35,135 bases of DNA from Microcoleus sp. CSU_2_2 (GTDB taxonomy: Bacteria > Cyanobacteriota > Cyanobacteriia > Cyanobacteriales > Microcoleaceae). The stretch is from contig JAAUPI010000029.1 of assembly GCA_012035135.1 (NCBI GenBank), forward strand, positions 1 through 35,135, read 5' to 3'. This document shows, one piece after another, positions 9,307-17,716 of the stretch (position 1 is its first letter; every line of letters starts with the position of its first letter). Made by a program: the position numbers and the translations under genes. The notes under the pieces are model-generated. The model saw only the letters and a list, made by a program, of their open reading frames with translations, made no database searches and was not told where the DNA came from.

Positions 9307-10395
9307 TCAATCAGCTAAATCAGGGAAAACCTCGCGCACGGCCGGATGCACCAATCGGTGATTCTGCACGTTCAATCCCTTAGCCAAACTCTGGTTAATT
9401 TCCAAAGCTTGAATCCCGCGATTTGCCAACTGCACCACATAAGGCAAAGTGCTGTTATTCAAAGCTTGAGTCGCAGTCCAAGGTACCGCACCGGGCATAT
9501 TGGGCACGCCATAATGCACGACTCCTTCCTCAACATAAGTAGGATTTGTGTGAGAAGTTACCCGTAAAGTTTCGACGCAACCGCCTTGATCGACAGCCAC
9601 GTCAACAATCACAGAACCGGGGTGCATTTTAGCAACAAAATCGCGAGATACCAGGACGGGAGCTTTTTTACCCAACACCAAAACAGCACCGATTAACAGA
9701 TCCGCATCGGGAACAACTGCTTCAATTTGCAAAGGACTGCTGTAGAGGTATTCTACTCGGGAACCGAACACAGTTTCCAAGTAAGCCAGTCGATCGACAT
9801 TTACGTCTAAAATTTGGACTCTAGCGCCCATTCCTACGGCAATTCGCGCCGCTTCCGTGCCCACAATACCGCCGCCCAAAATCACAACTTTCCCCGGTTT
9901 CACCCCAGGTACGCCTCCCAAAAGTACGCCTCGGCCGCCTTGTTGGCGTTCCAGAAAGCGAGCTCCAAACTGCACGGACAAACGTCCTGCAATGATACTC
10001 ATCGGCGTCAGTAGGGGCAGTTTTTTATCTGGGAGTTCGACTGTTTCGTAGGCGATAGCCTGGACTCCGCTACTCATTAAGTGCTCGGTCAAAGTTCGAT
10101 CGGCCGCTAAATGCAAATATGTAAATAGCAACTGCTGTTTTTGGATCAGCGGATACTCAGCAGGTAGTGGTTCCTTAACTTTAACAATTAATTCCCGATT
10201 CCAGGCATCCTGAGGCTTTGAGACAATCTTAGCCCCAGCTTGAATGTAATCTGCGTCGGCGAAACCTGCCCCGGTACCGGCATTAGTTTCGACAAAAACT
10301 GTATGACCATTTTCCGAACACACCCGGACACTTGTGGGACTGAGCCCAACTCGAAACTCCAAATCCTTGATTTCCTTGGGAACGCCTATTTCCAT
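9307..10395 (-). CDS. ald: Alanine dehydrogenase
   Basis: This NAD-dependent enzyme interconverts L-alanine and pyruvate plus ammonia in the cytosol. The 362-residue length is normal for the family. Active-site residues are at their expected places: Arg15 (FRVGLSP), Lys74 (KVKEPLP), His95 (FTYLHLAAD) and Asp269 (VAVDQGGCVET). The Rossmann motif VVILGGGIVGTEAA spans 170-183. The start at 10395 has AGAGG about 7 bp upstream, a good ribosome binding site. The gene is monocistronic and convergent with tldD. Nothing is truncated. Confidence 0.95.
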   Translation of the reverse strand: MEIGVPKEIKDLEFRVGLSPTSVRVCSENGHTVFVETNAGTGAGFADADYIQAGAKIVSKPQDAWNRELIVKVKEPLPAEYPLIQKQQLLFTYLHLAADRTLTEHLMSSGVQAIAYETVELPDKKLPLLTPMSIIAGRLSVQFGARFLERQQGGRGVLLGGVPGVKPGKVVILGGGIVGTEAARIAVGMGARVQILDVNVDRLAYLETVFGSRVEYLYSSPLQIEAVVPDADLLIGAVLVLGKKAPVLVSRDFVAKMHPGSVIVDVAVDQGGCVETLRVTSHTNPTYVEEGVVHYGVPNMPGAVPWTATQALNNSTLPYVVQLANRGIQALEINQSLAKGLNVQNHRLVHPAVREVFPDLAD

Positions 10396-10863
10396 CTACA
10401 ACCTCTATTTTTAGTCGTGCCTTAATTAAATCTAACCTAGAAATAATTTCCTGGGGACAATATGTAGAATTTTCTATAGATTGGGAACTTCTGCTGTGCT
10501 CGGCGAACATTTTTGGGATTTTCAGCCACTGCGATCGCAATCCAAAAATATCGAGCAATCTTATTTCAGTGTGAATGAGAGTTTTTCGACGAACCTCACA
10601 GGCGCTGAGAAAGAGAAAATAGAGATAGCAAATTAGATTAAAACCTGGACTTTTAGGACGACTTTTATTACTGAAAAGTTCTAATAAGTTGCTCAAATTT
10701 GTTGAAAATTATAGTATACTAAAATAGATATAGGTAGAATAACCGCGATCGTCGAATGGGCGAAAATCCCAAACGACTAGCTAGGAAATAATCGCCTTTT
10801 TTCAATTCTTTAATCTAAAATCTAAAATCTAAAATCGATTGATTCACCACGTCTCTAGAAAAA
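10396..10863. other. 468-bp gene-free gap with a tandem heptamer
   Basis: This stretch separates divergent ald and the helicase gene. It is AT-rich and should hold both promoters, but I see no strong -35/-10 pair; TATACT at 10715-10720 is the best -10-like word. TCTAAAA is repeated three times in tandem at 10814-10834, about 30 bp before the helicase start codon. The open frame that extends ald upstream on the minus strand is not credible as coding. Confidence 0.5.
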
Positions 10864-12403
10864 ATGCCACGTATACCTACTTTAACATTCGATCGAGGCA
10901 CTCTCCTGCTGCATCCACCGCCCAGAGGCAGAGACTGGGTGGAATTTGCAACGTGGGACGATCGCGTCGAAAAATTCCGCATTCGGGCAATTCACTACCG
11001 CCCGCTAGTAGAATGCCTCCAAGCCGATTCGATCGACTTCACCGACGAAGCCCCCGCCTACGAACAACTCGAACTCGTACCCAGCGTGGAAATGCAGCCT
11101 TACGAACATCAAGAACAAGCCCTTACAGCTTGGCAACAAGCCGGGAGTCAAGGAGTTGTCGTCCTCCCCACCGCTTCCGGCAAAACTTATCTAGCGCAAT
11201 TAGCGATGCAAGCTACTTGTCGCAGTACATTAATTGTAGTACCAACTCTCGATTTAATGCACCAGTGGTACGCTAATTTAAAAGCAGCTTTTCCCCAAAT
11301 AGAAATTGGATTGTTGGGCGGAGGTTCGCGGGACAAAACGCCGATTTTAGTGTCAACTTATGACAGTGCAACTATTCATGCAGAAACCTTGGGCAATAAA
11401 TACGGCTTGTTAGTTTTTGACGAATGCCATCACTTGCCCACGGACTTTTTTCGAGCAATTGCCGAATATGCGATCGCACCTTACCGACTCGGACTGACAG
11501 CCACGCCCGATCGTACCGACGGCCGCCACAGCGATTTGCATTTCCTGATCGGCCCAACAGTATTTAGTAAAAGACCCGAAGATTTAGCCGGCGATGCTTT
11601 AGCCGAACACAAAATAGTTCAAATCATGGTAAAACTGTCAACAGAAGATGGCGATCGCTACCGCGAACTGATGCAAATTCGCAACGACTTCTTAAAACAG
11701 TCTAACATTAAAATATCCAGCCTCGAAGGATGGAAAAAGTTTATCATGGCAAGCGCGCGATCGCCACTCGGACGTGGCGCCATGTTAGCCCACAACCAAG
11801 CCAAAGCAATTGCCCTTTGCACCGAAGGCAAACTCCGAGTTTTAGCCGAATTGCTAGCCAAACATTACCCGCAGCGCACTCTAATTTTTACCGCCGACAA
11901 CGCCACAGTTTACCGAATTTCCCAAGCATTTCTGATTCCCACAATTACCCACCAAACTCCTGTTAAAGAACGGCACGAAATTCTCGATCGATTCCGCAGC
12001 GGCGAATACAAAACCCTCGTTGCATCCCACGTCCTCAACGAAGGAGTAGACGTTCCCGATGCCAGAATTGCGATCGTCCTTTCCGGTACCGGTAGTGAAC
12101 GCGAATACATTCAAAGATTGGGTCGAGTTTGCGCAAAGCAGCGATGTTAACAAACTAGCAATTCTTTACGAAGTAGTCACCGAAAACACCAGCGAAGAAA
12201 GAACTTCCCAGCGGCGACGAGGCGGAATTAAAGCTCAAAAACCCCAACCGCAAACGATCGTAGAAACACCGCAATCAGAACCTCAGCAACTAGAAATTTT
12301 TAAGCCGACACCAATTTACGGAGTTAATCGAGAGACCACAAAAAAAGCAGCAGAATCACCTGCAAAATGGGGTGAAAAAACAGATAAAACTGAGGAATTT
12401 TGA
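10864..12403 (+). pseudogene. XPB-like superfamily 2 helicase, frameshifted in motif VI
   Basis: The gene encodes a DNA helicase of the archaeal/bacterial XPB type. Frame 1 (10864-12150) shows Walker A LPTASGKT (101-108), a DEAH-box variant DECHH (186-190), TATPDR (212-217), and the second RecA domain down to IQRLGRV. There the frame breaks: reading continues as CAKQRC and stops at 12150, while the natural continuation SDVNKLAILYEVVTEN lies in the next frame from about 12137 to 12403. The expected motif VI GRVLRKG/S is restored if one base is missing from a T run near 12128-12130 and one from the A/G run near 12135-12138. This is either a sequencing error or a recent inactivating lesion. XPB partners the Bax1 nuclease encoded at 13066. 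The tail after motif VI is polar and probably disordered. Confidence 0.82.
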
Positions 12404-12459
12404 ACATTGCAAAATTAGTAGTGTATAATTTGAATATTAACAGATGATTCCTTCGTAAA

Positions 12460-12936
12460 ATGAGCGAAAATCCACAACTAAGTAACTTTAAAGTATTTCC
12501 CAAACATACAGGAGTTTGGGAAGGAACTTGGACAATTCTCAATGCCGATTTCCAAGAAATCCAGCGTTTTACAGCCGTATTAACCCAGAAAATTGAAGAC
12601 AACCAGTGGAGGCAAACCAACCTTCAAACTTATGCCAATGGCAAGAGTGAAACCCAAAATTTTGTAGGTCATGTTGTCGGTGAAGGGCAAGTGGAAATTG
12701 AAAGCCCAGACTTCCCCTTTTCCAACTACAAAACACTGGCGACAGAAGTTGGAGAGAATCTGATAGTTTTTCAAGTATGGGAGAAAGCAACAGGCATTCT
12801 CAGGGCTGTTGAAACCATCAATCTCGTCAGTGAAAATCGGCGGATTCGCACTACCCAAAGCTTGACAGAAGAGGGAAAACTTAGGGGAGTCATGGTGATT
12901 CTAGAACAAAAAATTGATTCAACAGTTGACAGTTGA
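12460..12936 (+). CDS. DUF3598-like, calycin-type small protein
   Basis: The 158-residue protein has a strongly alternating beta pattern with WEGTWT near residue 24 and repeated short strands separated by turns, as expected of a lipocalin-like barrel. The opening (FPKHTGVWEGTW) resembles the cyanobacterial DUF3598 family, part of which relates to phycobiliprotein lyases; assignment is by memory of the family, without a search. No signal peptide or membrane helix is seen. It lies 56 bp after the helicase gene and 129 bp before the Bax1 gene, on the same strand, so co-transcription with the repair pair is possible. A GTTGACAGT repeat follows directly after the stop codon. Confidence 0.6.
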   Translation: MSENPQLSNFKVFPKHTGVWEGTWTILNADFQEIQRFTAVLTQKIEDNQWRQTNLQTYANGKSETQNFVGHVVGEGQVEIESPDFPFSNYKTLATEVGENLIVFQVWEKATGILRAVETINLVSENRRIRTTQSLTEEGKLRGVMVILEQKIDSTVDS

Positions 12937-13006
12937 CAGTTGATAGTTGATGAAAGGAAGTGCGAGGGTTTTAAAACGGGGATTTCAACCATGTTCTAAA
13001 AACAAT

Positions 13007-13024
13007 CCGCCCTCGATCGGGCGG
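13007..13024. other. Hairpin CCGCCC-loop-GGGCGG between DUF3598-like gene and Bax1 gene
   Basis: A 6-bp GC stem with a TCGATC loop sits 40 bp before the Bax1 start codon. No U-tract follows, so it is not a classical terminator. It could attenuate or protect the downstream message. Confidence 0.35.
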
Positions 13025-13065
13025 GGATAATAACCCTTGATATTTGGTAAAATTTTTCACGATTT

Positions 13066-14283
13066 ATGCTACCCACTGAGTTATTAAGTCACCGCCAAAA
13101 TGGCGAATCGATAGTCCCTCTACGCCTCAAGATAGATACTAAAAATATAGATGCAGCTAGCGAAATTATAAATTGTTTTCAAGAGTCGATCGGCACCACT
13201 CAAGGCGAATTAGATAAACGCTTACAAGCCTTAGAAGGTGACAGTCCAGACTACCGACTCAAACGCGGATTTGCCCACCTGCTAAAAGGCGGTTTCTGCA
13301 CCTTTGAAATCATCAGTCCCTTAGAACCATCAGAATTGAGACAGCAAGTTTTTGCCCTAGCAGCGCAATCCTTACCCAGCATTAATTCTACCCAATTCAC
13401 CCTCGAACAACTAGCATTACAACTAAGCCAAAACTTAAATAGAGAAGTTTTACCCAACGAAATAAGTACAGGTTTATATGCAGATTTAAACGAAAACAAA
13501 ATCTTCACCCAATTCGATGCCCCGACACCAGAAGCCTTGCTGCATCGATACAACCTTTCTCAAGTTCAAGGCATATTTTACCGCGCCAGCCAAATTCAAA
13601 TCAACGCCCACCGCAACGATCCGGGAGAATATAAACTCTTATTTCGCTATCTGAAACTATTTCAATTAATGACATACATAGAAGGCGATTCCGAACACGG
13701 TTTTACGCTGACTATCGACGGGCCTACAAGTTTATTTAAACCTAGCACCCGCTACGGCTTAGCCATCGCCAAAATGCTGCCCGCACTGCTGCACGTCACC
13801 AAATGGAGTATGCACTCGACACTGCAAACCAAAGATCCTTATACTGGAGTTTTGAAAACAGGTAAATTCACCCTCAATTCTGAGTGCGGATTAGTCAGCC
13901 ACTATCCCCCCGGCAAGCCTTACGATAGTATGTTAGAAGAAGCATTTGCCACGCGGTGGGATAAGTTAAAAACCGAGTGGAAACTCGAACGAGAAGTCGA
14001 TCTAATTCCGATTCCAGGAAGCGTGATGATTCCCGATTTTCGGTTAGTGCATCCCGACGGGCGAGTATTTTTATTAGAAATAGTTGGTTATTGGCGGCCG
14101 GAGTATTTGCAAAAGAAATTTGCGCAAGTACACAAGTCAGAATGCGATAATTTGATTTTGGCTATTTCCGAACGGCTGAATTTGGAGAAAGCTGGGGTGA
14201 AGGTAAAAGACTTGCCTGCAAAGGTAGTTTGGTTTAAAGATAAATTGTTACCCAAATCAGTCCTGGAAGTCCTGGATGATTAG
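13066..14283 (+). CDS. DUF790 family nuclease, Bax1 homologue (XPB partner)
   Basis: The 405-residue protein opens with LPTELLSHRQNGESIVPLRL, typical of DUF790. In archaea this family is Bax1, a structure-specific nuclease that binds XPB helicase and acts with it in DNA repair. The C-terminal half has a PD-(D/E)xK-like nuclease core: IPDFRLVHPDG and FLLEIVGYWRPEY (about residues 322-348), followed by a conserved Lys-rich helix. Its position two genes after the XPB-like helicase on the same strand fits that partnership. The reading frame is complete, in contrast to the frameshifted helicase. The ATG at 13066 has no obvious Shine-Dalgarno sequence, which is common in this genome. Confidence 0.85.
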   Translation: MLPTELLSHRQNGESIVPLRLKIDTKNIDAASEIINCFQESIGTTQGELDKRLQALEGDSPDYRLKRGFAHLLKGGFCTFEIISPLEPSELRQQVFALAAQSLPSINSTQFTLEQLALQLSQNLNREVLPNEISTGLYADLNENKIFTQFDAPTPEALLHRYNLSQVQGIFYRASQIQINAHRNDPGEYKLLFRYLKLFQLMTYIEGDSEHGFTLTIDGPTSLFKPSTRYGLAIAKMLPALLHVTKWSMHSTLQTKDPYTGVLKTGKFTLNSECGLVSHYPPGKPYDSMLEEAFATRWDKLKTEWKLEREVDLIPIPGSVMIPDFRLVHPDGRVFLLEIVGYWRPEYLQKKFAQVHKSECDNLILAISERLNLEKAGVKVKDLPAKVVWFKDKLLPKSVLEVLDD

Positions 14284-14319
14284 ATCACTCGGCGGTTGAA
14301 ACCGCGTCTACATAAACAA

Positions 14320-14337
14320 AGTCCACCTCCGTGGACT
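14320..14337 (+). other. Hairpin AGTCCAC-CTCC-GTGGACT after the Bax1 gene
   Basis: A perfect 7-bp stem with a 4-nt loop lies 37 bp after the stop codon, preceded by CGGTTGAAACCG, itself a small palindrome (14292-14303). The pair looks like a dispersed cyanobacterial intergenic repeat. It may help end the repair transcript, but it lacks a U-tract. Confidence 0.4.
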
Positions 14338-14416
14338 AAGAAATAAGTCGGATTTTGTATTATACTAAATTTAGCCCGATCGCCAAATCGTCTCTCACCA
14401 TAAAACAGATCGCACA

Positions 14417-15136
14417 ATGGCAGACACAAGTATTGTCGAAAAAATTAAAAAGCTGCTAGCCCTCGCCACATCATCCAATGAAAACGAATCAACTGCTGCG
14501 GCCGAAAAAGCTTCCCTATTGCTAGCACAATACAATCTCAGCCTCGCCGACTTAGGCCCGAATCACCAAGAAGAGATTGACGAAACCGGAGTCGAAACCA
14601 CATCGAAATTTGTCACTTGGAAAATGATGCTGCTTTCGGGAATTGCCGAAGCTAACGGCTGCAATGCCATGCGAAACAGTTATACTGGCAGTATGTTTTT
14701 AGTAGGAACTTCTACAAATCTGATTGTGTGCAAGCACCTTTACGAGTATTTGAGTTCCGCGATCGAAAAAAGGGCGAAATACCGCAAAGGGAATGGCAGG
14801 GGACTGGCATATTTGAATGCTTTTCGAGTTGGATGTGCGACGAGATTGAGGCAAAGATTGTTGGAACAAAAAAGTCAGATGGAAGAGTCGGGGATTCCCG
14901 GAGAGGGGAATGGGGCGGCGACTCCAGGAATTGTGGTACGATCGATGTTTGAGAAAAATCAACAGGCGATCGCAGATTATTTACAGAATTTAGGTGCTAA
15001 AATTAAAACCAGAACAGGTTCTCAAATCAGTAGCGAAGCAGGTTTTAACACTGGTTATGAAGTAGGTGATAAAATTAGTTTGCACAAGCAAGTGCAGCCG
15101 GAACGAGAACAAAAACAGCTCAACGAATCTCTGTGA
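14417..15136 (+). CDS. DUF2786 domain protein
   Basis: The 239-residue protein begins VEKIKKLLALATS followed by a helical segment rich in Glu/Ala and LLAQYNLSLADL, the hallmark of the DUF2786 N-terminal domain (residues 5-45). The middle resembles the common second module of these proteins (WKMMLLSGIAEANGC, then a Cys/Leu-rich helix and an Arg-rich segment). The tail is polar, with no membrane segment. The function of the family is unknown; some members occur in phages and mobile elements. It lies 133 bp after the Bax1 gene, separated by palindromes, so is probably independent. Confidence 0.82.
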   Translation: MADTSIVEKIKKLLALATSSNENESTAAAEKASLLLAQYNLSLADLGPNHQEEIDETGVETTSKFVTWKMMLLSGIAEANGCNAMRNSYTGSMFLVGTSTNLIVCKHLYEYLSSAIEKRAKYRKGNGRGLAYLNAFRVGCATRLRQRLLEQKSQMEESGIPGEGNGAATPGIVVRSMFEKNQQAIADYLQNLGAKIKTRTGSQISSEAGFNTGYEVGDKISLHKQVQPEREQKQLNESL

Positions 15137-15184
15137 GTTGATAGCAGTTGAAATTAAGAGCTTTATTGGGCGATCGCAACAGTT

Positions 15185-15246
15185 GTCAACCCAACGGCAC
15201 GCGAGCGGGCAAGCTGTCAACCCAACGGCACGCGAGCGGGCAAGCT
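15185..15246. repeat. Tandem repeat, two perfect 31-bp units
   Basis: Units 15185-15215 and 15216-15246 are identical. Each starts GTCAACCCAACGGCAC and ends GCGAGCGGGCAAGCT. A GTCAATTGTCAACTG tail follows. The CGAGCGGGC core is shared with 2358-2406. It is non-coding and lies just beyond the gun4 stop codon. Confidence 0.85.
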
Positions 15247-15254
15247 GTCAATTG

Positions 15255-15971
15255 TCAACTGTTTAACCAAGCCGGATGAGCCATCAAAGCCGCAAACGGC
15301 TGCACTCCCCGCAACTGATTCGACAGTGGTAAATGCCCCCTCGGCGCACTCAAATCCCAAATAAACTCTTGTGGATACCGCGTCCAATTATTCCCCTTCT
15401 TCCAGCCAATTAACGGCCACAACTTATCCCAATTCTTGCCACTACTAAGCCAAATTTCGCGCTGTACCGAAAAGCCAAATTTGCCTTCGGAATGAACTTT
15501 CCACAGCGTATTAATTGTTTGTAAATCAGCCACCGGCAAACTCTCAACTTCCGTAAAATACAGCCACTTTCTCGCGGCAGCCGTCTCACCCGCCAATTCA
15601 CAAAGCTTGTCTAAAGTCAAGCGATCGGCCTCTTGAAATTCTTGTAATGCTAGCAACTGTTGCAGCGGAGTGTAGTCAATATTTGAATTCGATCGCAGCG
15701 GCACAATCCCCGTCGGAAAATTCCCTTGCAAAAACTCCGTCGCTTTCGGAGAGTTAGCATTGTACAAAATTTGGTAAGCCTTACCCATCACCGCAGTCGG
15801 TTCCTCCGACTTGCGCTCTAATAAAAATTCCATCAATACATCCCAACCGGAATCTGCCATATCTTGCAGCAGTTGCAGTTGAGTTCTCTCCGAACCCGAT
15901 CGTAACTGAGAACGGAGTGCGGCTGTATCGGCCGCCGAGTCTAAGGGAGAAGTAGAAATCGAGTCAGTCAT
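15255..15971 (-). CDS. gun4: GUN4, regulator of Mg-chelatase in chlorophyll synthesis
   Basis: GUN4 (Ycf53) binds protoporphyrin IX and Mg-protoporphyrin and stimulates magnesium chelatase at the entry to chlorophyll synthesis. The 238 residues from the ATG at 15971 match the usual cyanobacterial length of about 230: a helical N-terminal domain (1-80), then the GUN4 core with YPxxNxxDYTPLQQLLALQEFQEAD-type opening, DKLCELAG, WLYFTEVESLP, GKFGFSVQREIWL and the closing segment WDLSAPRGHLPLSNQLRG. A TTG two codons upstream is also possible, but ATG is more likely. No partner gene lies nearby, as is usual for this dispersed pathway. Confidence 0.95.
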   Translation of the reverse strand: MTDSISTSPLDSAADTAALRSQLRSGSERTQLQLLQDMADSGWDVLMEFLLERKSEEPTAVMGKAYQILYNANSPKATEFLQGNFPTGIVPLRSNSNIDYTPLQQLLALQEFQEADRLTLDKLCELAGETAAARKWLYFTEVESLPVADLQTINTLWKVHSEGKFGFSVQREIWLSSGKNWDKLWPLIGWKKGNNWTRYPQEFIWDLSAPRGHLPLSNQLRGVQPFAALMAHPAWLNS

Positions 15972-16211
15972 GAGCAACTTTCAGCTATCAGCTATCAGCT
16001 ACTCGCTGAAGCCCTGGTTTTTCTCCATTGTACAATGGTACTGACTCCGATTCACTTCTGGGCGATCGGCGGATGCTGGCGCACTGCGAGGCTAGCTTGG
16101 CCTGTCGCAGGCACTGTCTTCGGGAATGGTAACGATCGCAAATGGAGTTGATTTTCAGATTTGTCGGACTTTTACGATCGTTCCCATCTAAACTGCTATC
16201 CCCCTCGTCGC

Positions 16212-16230
16212 CAAACCGCCCAAGCGGTTG
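16212..16230. other. Hairpin CCAAACCGC / GCGGTTGG in gun4 upstream region
   Basis: An imperfect stem with an unpaired CCAA loop lies 40 bp beyond the 3' end of the leftward gene at 16270. Together with the rest of 15972-16269 it forms the gap before gun4. A related palindrome is at 25409-25426. It could be a weak terminator for the upstream gene. Confidence 0.35.
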
Positions 16231-16269
16231 GCGGTGGTAGTCGTCACCTATCCACTCTCTGTTTCGAGC

Positions 16270-16842
16270 CTAATCGTCCACAATCGAAGCCCATGCAGAG
16301 AACGAAGGTGGAAAAAAGTTGATGTCATACTCGGAGAATTCCCACTCCTTGACCCAAAGCGGGACTCCGCCAGAGCCTTTAGTTGTGGTAAAAGTTCGAT
16401 CTTTGACTTCGATCGTGTGAAATATCTGTTTCAAGGTATCCCCTCGATCCAAAGCTTCGCTGAGTATGTCGTCCAATTCAGGAGCAACACGCTTGACCCG
16501 ATTTTGCTCCTCCTCCAGCCACAAAAGTTTCAACGATTTCAGATCCCTCGGACTGAGGATGCTCTTGTAGTAGACCCGCTTGAGGGTGGCTACTGGCTCC
16601 AAAGAACGTTCGATGCGACGAATTTGCTGAACTCGGAGGTAGTGCCATTCAGCCAAACGCTTGCGTTCCGATGGCGGGATAACTCCCTTACCCGTTGCGT
16701 GTTTGTAGTCGTAGTTAATCAAACTGCAAGCCATATTGGCCAGCAAGTGGATTAACTGTTTTTCTTTGGGTGTTGCCTGTCGCCGTTCTTGGGTTCTTGT
16801 CAATACTCGCTCTCTGCGAGTAGTCACGAAAGTGTTTTCCAT
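16270..16842 (-). CDS. Hypothetical four-helix-like basic protein
   Basis: I do not recognise this 190-residue protein. It is mostly helical and rich in Arg/Lys/Glu: a basic N-terminus (TRRERVLTRTQERRQATPKEK), helices over about residues 23-120, then an acidic stretch EEEQNRVKRVAPELDD and a C-terminal part ending in aromatic residues (WVKEWEFSEYDINFFPPSFSAW). There is no signal peptide or membrane segment. The ATG at 16842 was chosen over in-frame starts further upstream because the extra residues look like non-coding sequence. No Shine-Dalgarno sequence is seen. The opposite-strand frame is long but has no protein-like features. Confidence 0.6.
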   Translation of the reverse strand: MENTFVTTRRERVLTRTQERRQATPKEKQLIHLLANMACSLINYDYKHATGKGVIPPSERKRLAEWHYLRVQQIRRIERSLEPVATLKRVYYKSILSPRDLKSLKLLWLEEEQNRVKRVAPELDDILSEALDRGDTLKQIFHTIEVKDRTFTTTKGSGGVPLWVKEWEFSEYDINFFPPSFSAWASIVDD

Positions 16843-17011
16843 TGGGTTTTTACGAGATGAAATATGATGAAATCCAGATCCGAATCGCCCGAACATCAAA
16901 AGATAAGGAAGTTTAGAGACGGGGAAACTCCACCTGCTGACTTGCCTCACCTTTTTATTTTCCCATTCACCCCTAGGATTTAGGTAGACTCATACTCAAG
17001 ATGGAGTTTTT

Positions 17012-17033
17012 ACCGCCTCGTTCGAGAGGCGGT
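17012..17033. other. Perfect hairpin ACCGCCTC-loop-GAGGCGGT
   Basis: Eight-bp arms surround a GTTCGA loop, 103 bp beyond the small secreted-protein gene (leftward). Read leftwards, it is followed by A-rich rather than T-rich sequence, so it does not qualify as a classical terminator for that gene. A T run lies on its other side. Its role is unknown. Confidence 0.4.
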
Positions 17034-17135
17034 TCTGACAACAACGACGGCTTCAGCGCCTATTAGACATCTCCTAAAAAGTCAGTCTTGCACAGGCCCA
17101 AATGCCTGTTCCACAAGAACTATGGTAGATGTCTA

Positions 17136-17345
17136 TTATTTCCTGCCTTTACCTGTCTTTACTTCTTCTTGCTCCCCATCCTCATTTGTTCCAGTGTAAT
17201 TGAAGTCGGGACGACTCTCCCAATCCGTTAAACTGCTAGCTGCTTTTTGTTGCGGAGATATCGCAGTTGCGCTGACAGTGCCTAGAGGAAAAAAGCTAAT
17301 GCCAGCCGAGGCTATTACCCCGAGAAATAAGATGCTGTTTTTCAT
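17136..17345 (-). CDS. Small exported protein with signal peptide
   Basis: From the ATG at 17345 the 69-residue product has a classical signal peptide: MKN, a hydrophobic core ILFLGVIASAGISFFPLG, and a likely cut after SATA (about residue 28). The mature peptide of about 40 residues is hydrophilic and acidic in the middle (TNEDGEQEEV) with a basic end (KTGKGRK). There are no cysteines. The family is not recognised; short exported proteins of this kind are common and poorly annotated in cyanobacteria. The frame is open further upstream, but the hydrophobic start points to this ATG. Confidence 0.55.
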   Translation of the reverse strand: MKNSILFLGVIASAGISFFPLGTVSATAISPQQKAASSLTDWESRPDFNYTGTNEDGEQEEVKTGKGRK

Positions 17346-17560
17346 GTTAGATGACCCTGATTGGCGTAGATTGACACTTTTTAGCAAATCCGATCTTTCA
17401 GAAGTGGGCCGATGCAATAGCCCACTTGTATTCTGATAAATCTGCCTGCCATAATCAATTCAGACAGGCACACCTGAGCGATCGAAAACGCCGGAAGTGA
17501 CGTGTTAGTAGTGTCCACGATCTTCCACCAACCCGAGTTTTTTGGGTAGTGGAGCTAAAG

Positions 17561-17640
17561 CCATCAGGGCGTCGATCTATCAGGGAGTTATGCCATCAGG
17601 GTGCTAATCCATCGGGTAGTTAATCCATCAGGGCGCATCT
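17561..17640. repeat. Iteron-like array, five 16-bp direct repeats
   Basis: Units start at 17561, 17577, 17593, 17609 and 17625, exactly 16 bp apart. The conserved head is CCATCAGGG (variants CTATCAGGG and CCATCGGGT), followed by a looser tail with consensus near GTTAAT. The period is not a multiple of three, so this is not a coding repeat. Regular spacing is typical of protein-binding arrays such as iterons or operators, or of a repeated RNA motif. It lies in a 760-bp gene-free gap (17346-18106), directly before a palindrome and an intrinsic terminator. Confidence 0.75.
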
Positions 17641-17647
17641 TTTACCA

Positions 17648-17663
17648 GCATGGAATTCCATGC
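17648..17663. promoter_or_regulatory. Perfect 16-bp palindrome GCATGGAATTCCATGC
   Basis: It starts 8 bp after the 16-bp repeat array and is fully self-complementary. A site of this form suits a homodimeric DNA-binding protein. No gene of a matching regulator is visible beside it, so its function is inferred only from symmetry. Confidence 0.5.
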
Positions 17664-17716
17664 CATCTAAGTCAACTAAAAAAACGCAGATTAACGATAT
17701 CTCCCACTCAAGCAGT

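Noticed and set aside
10283-10696. Upstream extension overlapping ald on the minus strand
   Set aside because: It overlaps the certain ald start in another frame and lies in AT-rich intergenic DNA.
16228-16755. Plus-strand frame opposite the hypothetical gene at 16270-16842
   Set aside because: Composition is less protein-like than the minus-strand frame, which has regular helical patterns and a plausible start.
17012-17033. Terminator of the small secreted-protein gene
   Set aside because: Read leftwards, the hairpin is followed by A residues, not T, and it is more than 100 bp past the stop codon.
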